DNA from: Emticicia sp. CRIBPO
GTDB lineage: Bacteria; Bacteroidota; Bacteroidia; Cytophagales; Spirosomataceae
Assembly: GCF_009905725.1 (NCBI RefSeq)
Contig: NZ_JAAAKV010000005.1
Span: 370,197-434,196 of the forward strand
DNA: 64,000 nucleotides
Direction: 5' to 3'
Shown: in pieces, positions 1 to 7,948 of the stretch
Layout of the letters: every line of letters starts with the position of its first letter
Numbering within the stretch: the stretch's first letter is position 1
Made by a program: the position numbers and the translations under genes
Notes under the pieces: generated by a model
What the model saw: only the letters and a program-made list of their open reading frames with translations
Told to the model about the DNA's origin: nothing
Database searches by the model: none

Positions 1-1
1 C

Positions 2-142
2 GAGAAAGTCGATCTGACGTTGTCCAACCTCTCCATCTTAAAAACCGGGAAAGCCAAAGCCGTTCGTTTCAGTACACTGGAGGCTATATGCAAGGTGCTG
101 GACTGTCAGCCCGGAGATATCCTCGAGTTCAGGGACGAATAA
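2..142 (+). CDS. Cro/C1-type helix-turn-helix regulator, C-terminal part (5' end outside window)
   Basis: The frame is open from the window edge and stops at 140-142, giving the last 46 residues of a protein. It contains NLSILKTGKAKAVRFSTLEA followed by a segment ending CQPGDILEF, the usual recognition-helix and C-terminal pattern of small YozG-type XRE regulators (about 70 residues in all). Such proteins are stand-alone DNA-binding proteins, often next to a small membrane protein. Its partner would lie outside the window, so the target is unknown. The family call rests on these motifs; the N-terminal third is missing. Confidence 0.8.
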   Translation, partial: EKVDLTLSNLSILKTGKAKAVRFSTLEAICKVLDCQPGDILEFRDE

Positions 143-269
143 GTCAGCTGTCCAACGTCTTGGACGTACGGACGGGAACGCCCAGTTGGCGACTGCTGGT
201 CTTTGACCGGTGAGGAGGACATTTCCTTCAGATTCATCCATAGAAAAAATCCTGCATTCTTTCGATCCT

Positions 270-310
270 AAAAACAAAACAGTGCCCCGGACTAACCGGA
301 GACACTGTTT
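270..310 (-). terminator. Rho-independent terminator for the lipoprotein gene at 328-825
   Basis: AAACAGTG (277-284) pairs with CACTGTTT (303-310), with an inner CCGG/CCGG pair. On the minus strand the hairpin is followed by a T-rich run (complement of 270-279). It lies 18 bases after the stop of the minus-strand lipoprotein gene. Confidence 0.75.
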
Positions 311-327
311 GAGCGGCTGAATAATGA

Positions 328-825
328 TCAGTATAAAGGCAGTACCGACTGTTCTGTCAGGTTAAGACCTTTCATCACACTGTCAAGATTGTTTTTGTCA
401 AGGCCTTTGGCAAACTTACCCGGTACAATCACGACCCTGAAAGTCTTGCCTACTCTCCACGTGCTGTTCAGTTTCAGACGGTCGAAGTTCGCGTCCATAA
501 AAATGCTGAAGTCAGATCTTGTGAAGTCGAAATTGTATTGCATCACCCCTTCGTTGAAAGTGTATATCTGTGGAAGAGGTTTCCAGATATCCGCCCCGTT
601 TTTGTCTGTTCCTGAGAACTCATACACCAGCAATACATCAGATTCAAAAATGACCGGCTTCAGATCATAGAAACTACGGAAATTATTGGCTGTCGTAAAA
701 TCAGCCTTTACTTCAAAAACCTCGGCAAGAAGTTCGTTGGTAACAGGGGCAGGGGTATCATTTATAGTACATGATTGAAATAAACCTGTAGTAATTAATA
801 ATCCGAGGAGCATTAGCTTTTTCAT
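328..825 (-). CDS. Hypothetical lipoprotein
   Basis: A 165-residue protein of no recognised family. It starts MKKLMLLGLLITTGLFQSC, a lipoprotein signal peptide with Cys at about position 19, so it should be lipidated and anchored in a membrane. The rest is soluble, with aromatic-rich beta-type segments, and has no catalytic motif I can name. It is a single-gene unit with its own terminator and is divergent from the DHFR-like gene. The ATG at 825 places the signal peptide exactly at the N-terminus. Confidence 0.75.
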   Translation of the reverse strand: MKKLMLLGLLITTGLFQSCTINDTPAPVTNELLAEVFEVKADFTTANNFRSFYDLKPVIFESDVLLVYEFSGTDKNGADIWKPLPQIYTFNEGVMQYNFDFTRSDFSIFMDANFDRLKLNSTWRVGKTFRVVIVPGKFAKGLDKNNLDSVMKGLNLTEQSVLPLY

Positions 826-970
826 AACTGTAAGTATTTATTATTTTAATGTGATTTACCAATTAGATGCACTTCCCGGCGTTTTGGTTTGCTCATGAAA
901 GCAATATAAAATCAAAAAAAATGTAACAGGCTGGTTTTCAATGTTAAGGAAAATGTTAACGGAGTTTTTA

Positions 971-978
971 TATATTTG
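971..978 (+). promoter_or_regulatory. -7 promoter element TATATTTG upstream of the DHFR-like gene
   Basis: TATATTTG matches the Bacteroidota consensus TAnnTTTG and ends 34 bases before the ATG at 1013. I see no convincing -33 TTTG at the usual spacing, so the promoter call rests on the -7 element and its position. Confidence 0.5.
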
Positions 979-1012
979 TGCACAATGATCAACCTTTTGA
1001 AAAGTAGCAAAA

Positions 1013-1573
1013 ATGAGCTTTAAACTGACCATACACATGGTTTCGAGTCTAGACGGCCTCATCGCCAAAAAAGACAACAGCGTTTCGTGGTTTGAAACGC
1101 CCGATCACTATGAAAACGGCATCACGGAAGAAAATGCCGAGGCTTTTATGAAGACCATCGATTGCTTTGTGATGGGGTCAAAAACTTATGAACACGCCCT
1201 GGAACTGTCAAAGGACTACGGCTGGGCTTACGGCGATACGCCGACCGTTGTGGTGAGTCATCGTAACCTGCCCGTTGAAAGGAATAATATCGAATTATAT
1301 GCGGGCGAGCTGCATAAACTGGTGGAGGAACACCTGAAACCTCGCTATAAGAATGTATGGTTGGTGGGTGGGGCTGAGCTTGCCGGAGATTTTATGCGTC
1401 TGAAACTCGCTGATGAAATAAGGTTGTCTGTCATACCTATTATACTGGGAGAGGGCATTCCTTTTTTCAAAGATACCGTGCCGGAGCAAACCCTTCACCT
1501 GAGAAACGTATCGGGCTACAAGACGGGGATCGTCGAGATGTGGTATGAAATTAAGAAAGGGGAAGCATCATGA
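1013..1573 (+). CDS. Dihydrofolate reductase-family protein (RibD C-terminal type)
   Basis: A 186-residue cytosolic protein with the DHFR/RibD_C fold. The N-terminal strand IHMVSSLDGLIAKKD, the motif FVMGSKTYEHAL and the nucleotide-binding segment NVWLVGGAELAGDF are typical of NADPH-dependent RibD_C-like reductases. It is not a housekeeping FolA: these relatives are stand-alone proteins whose substrates are mostly unknown. Its stop overlaps the start of the next gene (ATGA at 1570-1573), so it is translationally coupled to the phosphotransferase-like gene. A -7 element lies at 971-978. Confidence 0.85.
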   Translation: MSFKLTIHMVSSLDGLIAKKDNSVSWFETPDHYENGITEENAEAFMKTIDCFVMGSKTYEHALELSKDYGWAYGDTPTVVVSHRNLPVERNNIELYAGELHKLVEEHLKPRYKNVWLVGGAELAGDFMRLKLADEIRLSVIPIILGEGIPFFKDTVPEQTLHLRNVSGYKTGIVEMWYEIKKGEAS

Positions 1574-2469
1574 CACCCCCGCAATACCTGCTCGATCTTA
1601 TTGAAGAGACTTTCAACACCAAAACAAAGGATTGGAGACAACCCGATTGCGGATTGTCTGCGGCACATCGTTACTCGGTGCAGCTGAAAGGCGGCGATAA
1701 AGTTTTTGTCAAAGCAGCCACTGATGCGGCTACAGAATTCTGGCTGCGAAATGAGCACCTGGCATTATCGTCTATCCGCGGAAAATTTATGCCGGAAGTT
1801 ATTTCCTGGATAGACCAACCCGGCATTTACCCGGTCCTGATCACTCAGGACTTAAGTGATGCTTACTGGCCGGCAAGCCATGCAGGTGTAAGCTGGAGAA
1901 CCGGTGATTTCGGGCGGCTGATGGAGGGCCTTGAGGAACTCCGGGATATTGAAGACGTTCACTTACTCCCAGCGATGACCAACGAAGAACATGCCGCCTG
2001 GCCTGCTATTGCTGAAAACCCTGAGACTTTGTTACAACTGAATTTTTGTACAGAGAAATGGTTTAATCACGCCATCACACACCTGATCGAAGCTGAAAAG
2101 AAATATGACAGAACGGGCAACAGTCTGGTACATGGCGATGTAAGAAGCGATAATATTTGCTTTGCCGGTTCACAGATGATATTGGTAGACTGGAGTCATA
2201 CCGCCCGAGGTCATGCTCAATACGACGTCGCGAATCTTCTGCCAACACTTCACCTGGAGGGCGGGCCGGAACCATTTGAGCTGATGCCTGATGGAGCTGG
2301 TGCCGCTTCATTTTTATGTGGCGGCTTGATTCAACGTTTGAATGATGATAATGAAATGCCGGAGTGGCTGAAGAAAGTCTTCAGGAGACTCATCACCATT
2401 GAACTGGAGTGGGCCGCAAAAAGCCTGCATATCGATAAACCTGACGGGGCTCACTGGCGATCGATCTGA
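1570..2469 (+). CDS. Aminoglycoside phosphotransferase (APH)-family kinase-like protein
   Basis: A 299-residue protein with the APH/choline-kinase fold. The catalytic loop reads VHGDVRSDNICF, giving Asp190 and Asn195, and the metal-binding Asp is in LVDWS (Asp207). The N-terminal nucleotide-binding part has VFVKA with the ATP-contacting Lys. The family phosphorylates small hydroxylated molecules such as aminoglycosides, macrolides, choline or homoserine; the substrate here cannot be told. The start overlaps the stop of the DHFR-like gene by four bases, so the two products are probably made together. Confidence 0.85.
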   Translation: MTPPQYLLDLIEETFNTKTKDWRQPDCGLSAAHRYSVQLKGGDKVFVKAATDAATEFWLRNEHLALSSIRGKFMPEVISWIDQPGIYPVLITQDLSDAYWPASHAGVSWRTGDFGRLMEGLEELRDIEDVHLLPAMTNEEHAAWPAIAENPETLLQLNFCTEKWFNHAITHLIEAEKKYDRTGNSLVHGDVRSDNICFAGSQMILVDWSHTARGHAQYDVANLLPTLHLEGGPEPFELMPDGAGAASFLCGGLIQRLNDDNEMPEWLKKVFRRLITIELEWAAKSLHIDKPDGAHWRSI

Positions 2470-2486
2470 CCAGGAGCATCCGTTCT

Positions 2487-2696
2487 TCAGTTTACCGCTT
2501 TCTTCATAAAATAGCTCTGAACGCGGGAGCCGATAAAGCCACAAAGGACACCGTTTAGTACAGACGCAATGACGACAATACCCGGAGCAAGCTCATCAGA
2601 CGGAGCAGTGTTGTCAAGAATGATTAATTTGAACATCAGAAGAAAGCCTGCCACGCCTGCGACAAAACCACCGATTTTACCTGTCTTGTTTTTCAT
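2487..2696 (-). CDS. Small membrane protein, unknown function
   Basis: A 69-residue protein with two predicted membrane segments, about residues 8-27 (GFVAGVAGFLLMFKLIIL) and 38-58 (GIVVIASVLNGVLCGFIG). Short charged ends flank them, KNKTGK at the start and MKKAVN at the end. I recognise no family. It is convergent with the APH-like gene, 17 bases from its stop, and the ATG lies in an A/T-rich context typical of the window. Confidence 0.6.
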   Translation of the reverse strand: MKNKTGKIGGFVAGVAGFLLMFKLIILDNTAPSDELAPGIVVIASVLNGVLCGFIGSRVQSYFMKKAVN

Positions 2697-2913
2697 AATT
2701 GATAATGATTTAAAGATTGAGACACAAACATATTAAAAGTACTTTGAAACACAAAGTTAATTATAAATTTATTTTCATTGAGAAACATCACTGTCGGAGA
2801 GAGGGTTAGCATGATTTGTTAATAACTAAGGATGCTGAAGAACAGGAAGTGATTGTTGATCTTTATAGACATGAAAAGAATAGCTTTATTGCCCCGAATT
2901 CTATTTCTTAACT

Positions 2914-2943
2914 TTTGTATTTCTGCCAACTTTTGTACTTTCG
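2914..2943 (+). promoter_or_regulatory. Putative promoter of the DUF3667 gene
   Basis: TTTG at 2914-2917 (-33) and TACTTTCG at 2936-2943 (-7, one mismatch to TAnnTTTG) are separated by 18 bases, which fits the Bacteroidota layout. The ATG is at 2974. The decamer AACTTTTGTA occurs twice here, at 2910 and 2928. Confidence 0.5.
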
Positions 2944-2973
2944 CATGCCAAATGATGATAAAAAACCAGTTCA

Positions 2974-3690
2974 ATGAATACTTGCAGAAACTGTGCCGCC
3001 GAATTTGAAACAAAGTATTGCCCCGAGTGCGGAACGTCCGCCCAGATAAAGAGGATCGACAGGCATTATGTAGTGCACGAACTTCAGCACGGCATCCTGC
3101 ATTTTGAGAAAGGGTTTCTTTTTACCGTCAAAGAACTCCTGACCAGACCGGGTCATTCTATCCGGAAGTTCATAGAGGGCGACAGGGCTAAGCATTACAA
3201 ACCCATCGGATTTCTGATCATTTGTTCTATTATCTATTCTTTTGTTAGTCATTACATCGGGAAATACAATACGGTGGTGACCGTTGATAAAGGCTATGTT
3301 GACAAACTGTCGCAATGGATAATTGATCACTATAATTACTCAAATATCATTGAAATGTTCTTTCTGGCCCTGACCGTAAAATGGTTTTTCAGGAAGAAAG
3401 GGTATAATTATTTTGAAAACTTTGTCCTGCTGTCTTATCTGACGGGCCTGGGTATGCTGATCGGCGTTATCTTTCTTGTGATAGATTACCTGGCAAAAAC
3501 AGATACATTACAAACGGTATATCTTCCGCTTACCATTGTTTATACCGTCTGGGCTATCGGGCAATTCTTTAATGAGCGAAAGTGGATGGTTTATCTGAAG
3601 GCTTTATTGGCTTATCTGTTAGGGTTTTTTATGTTCATGCTGTCTGTTAACCTGTTGGGTATCTTTCTGAATGTGATCCTTAAAAAATAA
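2974..3690 (+). CDS. DUF3667 membrane protein with N-terminal zinc ribbon
   Basis: A 238-residue protein. The N-terminus has a zinc ribbon formed by CRNC (Cys4, Cys7) and CPEC, followed by a soluble segment with KELLTRPGHSIRKFIEGDR, the signature of DUF3667. Three to five membrane helices follow, the first near residues 75-92 and the last at the C-terminus. The family is common in Bacteroidota and has no assigned function. It is a single-gene unit with its own promoter and a strong terminator directly downstream. Confidence 0.85.
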   Translation: MNTCRNCAAEFETKYCPECGTSAQIKRIDRHYVVHELQHGILHFEKGFLFTVKELLTRPGHSIRKFIEGDRAKHYKPIGFLIICSIIYSFVSHYIGKYNTVVTVDKGYVDKLSQWIIDHYNYSNIIEMFFLALTVKWFFRKKGYNYFENFVLLSYLTGLGMLIGVIFLVIDYLAKTDTLQTVYLPLTIVYTVWAIGQFFNERKWMVYLKALLAYLLGFFMFMLSVNLLGIFLNVILKK

Positions 3691-3716
3691 GATCTGCTCC
3701 ATTTCATAATAAAAAA

Positions 3717-3752
3717 AGCTGTCTCAGGGTAAATTGAGACAGCTATTTTTTA
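3717..3752 (+). terminator. Rho-independent terminator after the DUF3667 gene
   Basis: AGCTGTCTCA pairs perfectly with TGAGACAGCT around a loop of seven to eight bases, followed by ATTTTTTAATTTT. An A-run before the stem makes it potentially bidirectional. Confidence 0.9.
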
Positions 3753-3849
3753 ATTTTAGGAAGATATTGCTTATAAATGACTCACCAGACTGTAACGATC
3801 GCCTTACTCCGTTGCGACTGCCGTCTTACCAACACCCCTTGTCTGTCAA

Positions 3850-4770
3850 ATGAGAATAAGATGCCTACTGATTTTGTTGACGCTTTCTGTTGCTACTTAC
3901 GCCCAGGAAAAGCTGGTCAAAGCGAACGGAATCCATTTTAATGTGTACACAAAAGGAATGGAAAGCAGGGTTCCGGGAACACCCGTGATTGTTTTCGAAA
4001 ACGGCATGGGTTCAAGACTCGACAACTGGGACAAAGTCATTGGTCAGATTTCCGGTTTTGCTCCTGTGCTGGCTTATGACCGGGCAGGGATCGGTAAGTC
4101 GGAGAAGGTTTACCAGATGCCCGGGATAAAGTTTGTCAATGAAAACCTGCGTGCCATTTTAAAGACTTTGAATATTCCGCCACCCTATATATTGGTCGGT
4201 CATTCGTTCGGGGGTGTTTACATCCGGACTTATGCCGGCTTTTATCCGGATGAGGTAGCGGGCCTGGTGTTTGTTGACCCCGCTGATTTTACAGAGACGA
4301 AAAACGATTGGAACAATATTTTCAGGACCCTGGGCCTGCCGGAAGAAAAAATTGAAGCGATGCTCCGGAGGCGTCTTTACCAGGTTTCCAAAACAGATTC
4401 GTTGAACTACGGCCCCTGGAGCGAATTACAGGTACTGACCGAACTGAGGCGAAACGATTTTGCGGAAGTGAGTAAATTACCACTTCCCAGCGTCCCGGTT
4501 TATTTTTTTGTCGGGGGTAAATTTGAGGTACCAGTGGAAATGAGAAGCAAGGAGTATGATCATGAGAAGTTTTTTCATGTGAAAAACAATTCAAATATGG
4601 ACAGGTGGAAACACCTCATTTATGCTTCAAAAAAGCCGGGAGCGTTGATTTATCTCACCAATGCCGGGCATTATATCCAAAGGGACGAGCCCGAGTCTGT
4701 GATCGCCAATATAAAAATATTGACGGATGCTGTTAATAAAGATTTATCCGGCAAGTCTTCTGGTCATTAA
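3850..4770 (+). CDS. Secreted alpha/beta hydrolase
   Basis: A 306-residue protein with signal peptide MRIRCLLILLTLSVATYAQ, so it is probably periplasmic. The nucleophile elbow is GHSFGG (Ser119), preceded by an oxyanion-hole segment FENGMGS. The catalytic His is in TNAGHYIQ near the C-terminus. This is the classic alpha/beta hydrolase arrangement, and the substrate cannot be deduced. It lies alone between a terminator and the WGR gene, about 60 bases from the latter. Its ATG is the first in frame and starts the signal peptide. Confidence 0.85.
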   Translation: MRIRCLLILLTLSVATYAQEKLVKANGIHFNVYTKGMESRVPGTPVIVFENGMGSRLDNWDKVIGQISGFAPVLAYDRAGIGKSEKVYQMPGIKFVNENLRAILKTLNIPPPYILVGHSFGGVYIRTYAGFYPDEVAGLVFVDPADFTETKNDWNNIFRTLGLPEEKIEAMLRRRLYQVSKTDSLNYGPWSELQVLTELRRNDFAEVSKLPLPSVPVYFFVGGKFEVPVEMRSKEYDHEKFFHVKNNSNMDRWKHLIYASKKPGALIYLTNAGHYIQRDEPESVIANIKILTDAVNKDLSGKSSGH

Positions 4771-4831
4771 CACGTTTTGGAAAGAAAAGAGACTGGACAG
4801 ATTTAAGGGAATACAACCATAAAAGTAAATA

Positions 4832-5335
4832 ATGCTTAAGCTATTTAAAACCATTGAAGGCCAGCTTCATTATTGGGAAACTTGGGATACGGATGATCAG
4901 ACGGTCATTGTTCACTGGGGAGTGGTGGGCGAGACCGGCTATCGCAGCGAAGTAAAGTCGGCTCCGTTTTCAAATTTCAGGAAGACGGTCAGGAAAGAAA
5001 TTAATCAGAAAAAAAGGGAAGGCTATGAAGAGTTTGACGAAGATAATCTCGCGTTTCTGGAAATAGAATATAAAACAGAGGGTTTCGGGACTGAAGAAGA
5101 CCTTAGAAAAAGATACCGCCTGGAGGAACACCTGGACGAGCTGTTGGGTTGGACCGGACTCGGGCAGGTCGACGGCAGCATCATCGGAAGCGGCAGCATG
5201 GAGGTTGGCTGTGTGGTGGTCGACTTCGACATTGCTAAAAGGGTGATTGAAGAAGAACTGAAAGGCACGGAGTTTGGTGATTATACACGGATCTATCGCA
5301 TGGACGAAGATGAGTTAAGAGATCATCTGGAATAA
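4832..5335 (+). CDS. WGR domain-containing protein
   Basis: A 167-residue cytosolic protein. Residues 1-75 form a WGR domain, a module named for its W-G-R motif that binds nucleic acid in PARPs and MolR-type proteins; here the motif reads HWGVVGETG. The C-terminal half is acidic and contains LGWTGLGQVDGSIIGSGSME, a glycine-rich stretch, then VVVDFDIAKRVIEEEL. I know no function for this half. The DinB gene follows after 15 bases, so the two are probably co-transcribed. Confidence 0.75.
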   Translation: MLKLFKTIEGQLHYWETWDTDDQTVIVHWGVVGETGYRSEVKSAPFSNFRKTVRKEINQKKREGYEEFDEDNLAFLEIEYKTEGFGTEEDLRKRYRLEEHLDELLGWTGLGQVDGSIIGSGSMEVGCVVVDFDIAKRVIEEELKGTEFGDYTRIYRMDEDELRDHLE

Positions 5336-5350
5336 TTTAACAGAACACCT

Positions 5351-5794
5351 ATGAAAGATTTTTTTAAAGGCCTCTTTGAATATAGTTACCATTATAATCA
5401 AAAGCTGGCAACAGAGATCATAGAAAACAGCGGGAAGGTGTCGGAAAGATATCAAGGAGTTTTCAGTCATATCCTGAACGCCCACCAGATATGGAACCAT
5501 CGCATTGACCTGAAAGGGAAGCCGTTTGGGGTCTGGCAAAATCAGCCTTTGGAAACCTGGCTAGGCATCAATGAAGACAACTACTTGAACAGTCTCGACA
5601 TATTGGAGCACTTTGACCTGGAGGCAGAGATCAACTACACCAACTCAAAAGGATTCACGTTCAATAACAAAATTAAAGACGTTCTTTTTCATGTGATCAA
5701 TCACTCTACCTATCACAGGGGACAGATTGCAACGGAATTCAGGGTGCAGGGATTGCAGCCGCTTACTACAGATTATATCATGTATAAAAGATGA
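5351..5794 (+). CDS. DinB-family protein (four-helix metal-binding fold)
   Basis: A 147-residue helical protein. It has the three spaced histidines expected of DinB/YfiT proteins: one in ILNAHQIWNHR, one in FHVINHSTYHRGQ and one in HSTYHRGQ. The last motif, HxxxHRGQ, is characteristic. The family uses divalent metal and includes thiol-dependent transferases and damage-inducible proteins, but most members have no known reaction. It follows the WGR gene closely, and no terminator is evident after it. Confidence 0.85.
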   Translation: MKDFFKGLFEYSYHYNQKLATEIIENSGKVSERYQGVFSHILNAHQIWNHRIDLKGKPFGVWQNQPLETWLGINEDNYLNSLDILEHFDLEAEINYTNSKGFTFNNKIKDVLFHVINHSTYHRGQIATEFRVQGLQPLTTDYIMYKR

Positions 5795-5977
5795 GTCTTG
5801 GATTAATGGTGAGAAAAGGGCATAAAAATCTGACTGAATTGAGCGTTTCAAGGAACCCACCGTAAGCTTTGCAGCTCATTTGCTACATGTAAATATTTCT
5901 TTTAAAAGCAGAAGAAAGGACTCTGCCAGACTATATTGCAACCTGAAAATAATTTAACACATTTAACTTAAAAAATA

Positions 5978-6244
5978 ATGAAGACAGTAGTGATCGGAGA
6001 GCGTGCCGAGGTAAGCATGGAAACCATCATGTCGGTGTATCCCCGGCACAAAGCCGTTGTGGATCAGTTTATCGAAAGAGGTGAGGTAATTGGCATCGGA
6101 CCTTTTTCTGACTCCGGAAACATGGCGATTTTTAAAACCCGCCAGGCCGCGGAACAGTTCGTGAAAGAAGATCCCTTTATCCTGGAAGGTCTGGTGAAAT
6201 CAGTCACTGTCCGTGATTGGAATGATACGCTTATTCCCGGGTAA
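5978..6244 (+). CDS. YciI-like protein
   Basis: An 88-residue protein of the YciI/YCII fold (dimeric alpha-beta barrel). It contains YPRHKAVVDQFIERGEVIGIGPF and a C-terminal segment AEQFVKEDPFILEGLV, where the conserved His and Asp of the family can be placed at His24 and Asp67. Relatives are dehydrochlorinase-like or of unknown function. It stands alone, 183 bases after the DinB gene, and converges on the first HxlR regulator. Confidence 0.75.
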   Translation: MKTVVIGERAEVSMETIMSVYPRHKAVVDQFIERGEVIGIGPFSDSGNMAIFKTRQAAEQFVKEDPFILEGLVKSVTVRDWNDTLIPG

Positions 6245-6291
6245 CAGGTAAGAAAGTCCTGGTAAGGGCTTCCTGCATTATTTGCCGGTTG

Positions 6292-6681
6292 TTACAATGA
6301 AACCAGCTCTGATGAAGACTCTCTTACCAGGTCCTTATTCCCCATAATTTCTTTGCGGTGTTCCAGGCCCCAAGTTGCCAGGTCGTTTATGACTTCCCTT
6401 AATTTCAGCCCATATTCAGTAAGCTCGTAGGTGACTGTGATTGGTTGGGTACCTAACACCGTCCGTTTGACGAGTTTGTTGAGCTCCATGTCTTTTAACT
6501 CCCTGCTCAGCATTTTTCCGGATATCCCCTTGACATCCTTCAGGAGGTCGGAATACCTCTTTTTATTAAAGCACAGAGCGGCTACAATAGAAATGGTCCA
6601 TTTGCCATTCAGCACATCCATCGCATCGTGAACTGCCATGATGGTCTTTTTACATTCGTAGTTATCGGTTGGTCTTTCCAT
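6292..6681 (-). CDS. HxlR-family transcriptional regulator
   Basis: A 129-residue winged-helix protein of the HxlR type. The core runs from DVLNGKWTISIVAALCFNKK through RYSDLLKDVKGISGKMLSRE and a wing ending GTQPITVTYELTEYG. HxlR proteins usually control a neighbouring divergent oxidoreductase in response to electrophiles or quinones. Here the divergent gene is the nitroreductase at 6793, with 111 bases between them that contain an inverted repeat (6714-6741). Confidence 0.9.
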   Translation of the reverse strand: MERPTDNYECKKTIMAVHDAMDVLNGKWTISIVAALCFNKKRYSDLLKDVKGISGKMLSRELKDMELNKLVKRTVLGTQPITVTYELTEYGLKLREVINDLATWGLEHRKEIMGNKDLVRESSSELVSL

Positions 6682-6713
6682 GAGAAGTTACTTGGTTACC
6701 TGGATGTTACTAT

Positions 6714-6741
6714 TACTTTTTGACATCTGGTGACAAAAGTA
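6714..6741. promoter_or_regulatory. Candidate HxlR operator between regulator and nitroreductase
   Basis: TACTTTT (6714-6720) and AAAAGTA (6735-6741) are perfect inverted arms around a 14-base centre. The site lies roughly midway between the two divergent start codons, where an HxlR dimer would be expected to bind. Assignment to the regulator is by position only. Confidence 0.45.
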
Positions 6742-6792
6742 AACAAAGTTTCAGGAAATTTGTACCCGTAACATTTTAAAAATTAAAAAAAC

Positions 6793-7422
6793 ATGGATTT
6801 AATAGAAGCATTAAACTGGCGATATGCCACCAAAAAATTCGCAGATAAGAAACTATCTGACGAAAAACTGCAAAAAATACTGGATGCGATTGCACTGTCA
6901 GCCTCGTCCGCCGGTATGCAGACTTACCGGGTCTTCGTCATTGAAAACCCTGATATCAGGAAGGAGTTGGCTTCTGATTCCTTCAACCCACAGATTGTGG
7001 ATTCTTCGCATCTTTTGCTGTTTGCGGCGTATGATTCCATCGACCAGGAAATCATTGATGACTACATACATTTTGTAGCCAGGGAGAGAGGGCTCGCAGT
7101 GGAGAATTTAGCAGATTTTAAAAAATCACTTGAAAGCCACCTGCTGATCAGGACAGATGAAGAGAATTTTATCTGGTCTTCAAAGCAAGCTTATATTGCC
7201 CTGGGAACAGGTTTGATTGCTGCGGCAGAACTGCAGGTAGATGCCACACCGATGGAAGGCTTTAATTCAGAAAAGCTGGACAAAATATTGGGATTGAAGG
7301 AAAAGGGCTTGAAAAGTGTGGTGTTGTTGTCGCTTGGATACCGCGACGAAGAAAATGATTATTTTGCTAAACTGAAAAAAGTAAGACTGCCCAAAGAAGA
7401 GTTTGTGATTGAGGTGGTCTGA
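6793..7422 (+). CDS. Nitroreductase-family NAD(P)H-dependent oxidoreductase
   Basis: A 209-residue FMN-dependent enzyme. The N-terminus MDLIEALNWRYATKKF with conserved Arg and Lys is the FMN-phosphate-binding start of the family. SASSAGMQTYRV forms the isoalloxazine-side loop and the C-terminal LLSLGYRDEEND is the usual glycine turn. The closest type is the NfsB/YfkO group, reducing nitroaromatics, quinones or flavins. It is divergent from an HxlR regulator, a common arrangement for electrophile-inducible reductases. A terminator follows at 7453. Confidence 0.88.
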   Translation: MDLIEALNWRYATKKFADKKLSDEKLQKILDAIALSASSAGMQTYRVFVIENPDIRKELASDSFNPQIVDSSHLLLFAAYDSIDQEIIDDYIHFVARERGLAVENLADFKKSLESHLLIRTDEENFIWSSKQAYIALGTGLIAAAELQVDATPMEGFNSEKLDKILGLKEKGLKSVVLLSLGYRDEENDYFAKLKKVRLPKEEFVIEVV

Positions 7423-7452
7423 TTGCTTTTAGCCATGAAAAACACGATAATG

Positions 7453-7477
7453 AGGCTGACCGTGTCAGCCTTTTTTT
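7453..7477 (+). terminator. Rho-independent terminator after the nitroreductase gene
   Basis: AGGCTGAC (7453-7460) and GTCAGCCT (7464-7471) form a stem with a three-base loop, followed by a run of seven T residues. It lies between the nitroreductase stop and the convergent HxlR gene. Confidence 0.88.
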
Positions 7478-7480
7478 GTT

Positions 7481-7792
7481 TCATACCAGGCCTTCCAGCT
7501 GTTTGAATACAGGAATAAGCGACTTGCCCTTTTCGGTGAGGTTGTGCTCGATGTGCAGGGGTTTTTGCCTGATGATCACTTTTTCAAGTAAACCTGCCTC
7601 TTCCAGTTCTTTCAATGCTACCGCCAGCGATTGCTTGTTGGAGCCATCTATTTGCCGCAACAGACTGCTGAAACGCAAAGGAGCCTCAGTAGCCAGCCGG
7701 AATATCTCGGGTTTCCATTTCCCTGCCAGCATCTTTAAAAGGCCTTGTGCAGGACAGGTTTCTGTTTGATCGGTTAAATTTTCAGTAGTCAT
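7481..7792 (-). CDS. HxlR-family transcriptional regulator
   Basis: A 103-residue winged-helix regulator, counted from the ATG at 7792 (MTTENLTDQTETCPAQG). The frame stays open further upstream, but that extension runs through the intergenic region and lacks family resemblance. The N-terminal Cys in TETCPAQ is at the place of the redox-sensing Cys of HxlR/HypR proteins. The core ends LHIEHNLTEKGKSLIPV. It is divergent from the DsbA-family gene at 7949, its probable target. Confidence 0.85.
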   Translation of the reverse strand: MTTENLTDQTETCPAQGLLKMLAGKWKPEIFRLATEAPLRFSSLLRQIDGSNKQSLAVALKELEEAGLLEKVIIRQKPLHIEHNLTEKGKSLIPVFKQLEGLV

Positions 7793-7948
7793 GTTTTTCT
7801 GACTTATTGCAGGAGAGTGATATACTCCTGAACTTTGCACAAAAATAAACATTAATAACGGCTCTGGAAACTCAATATCGCCAACCATTTGATTCAGAAT
7901 AAAATATCAACGGTTTTTTTAAGTAGATAAGCCATAAAAAACGAACCC

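Noticed and set aside
38..277. 79-residue minus-strand open frame at the left edge
   Set aside because: It overlaps the C-terminal part of the helix-turn-helix regulator on the plus strand and its sequence shows no domain.
7793..7888. N-terminal extension of the HxlR protein at 7481-7792
   Set aside because: It has no similarity to the family and would cover the shared promoter region; the ATG at 7792 gives normal length.
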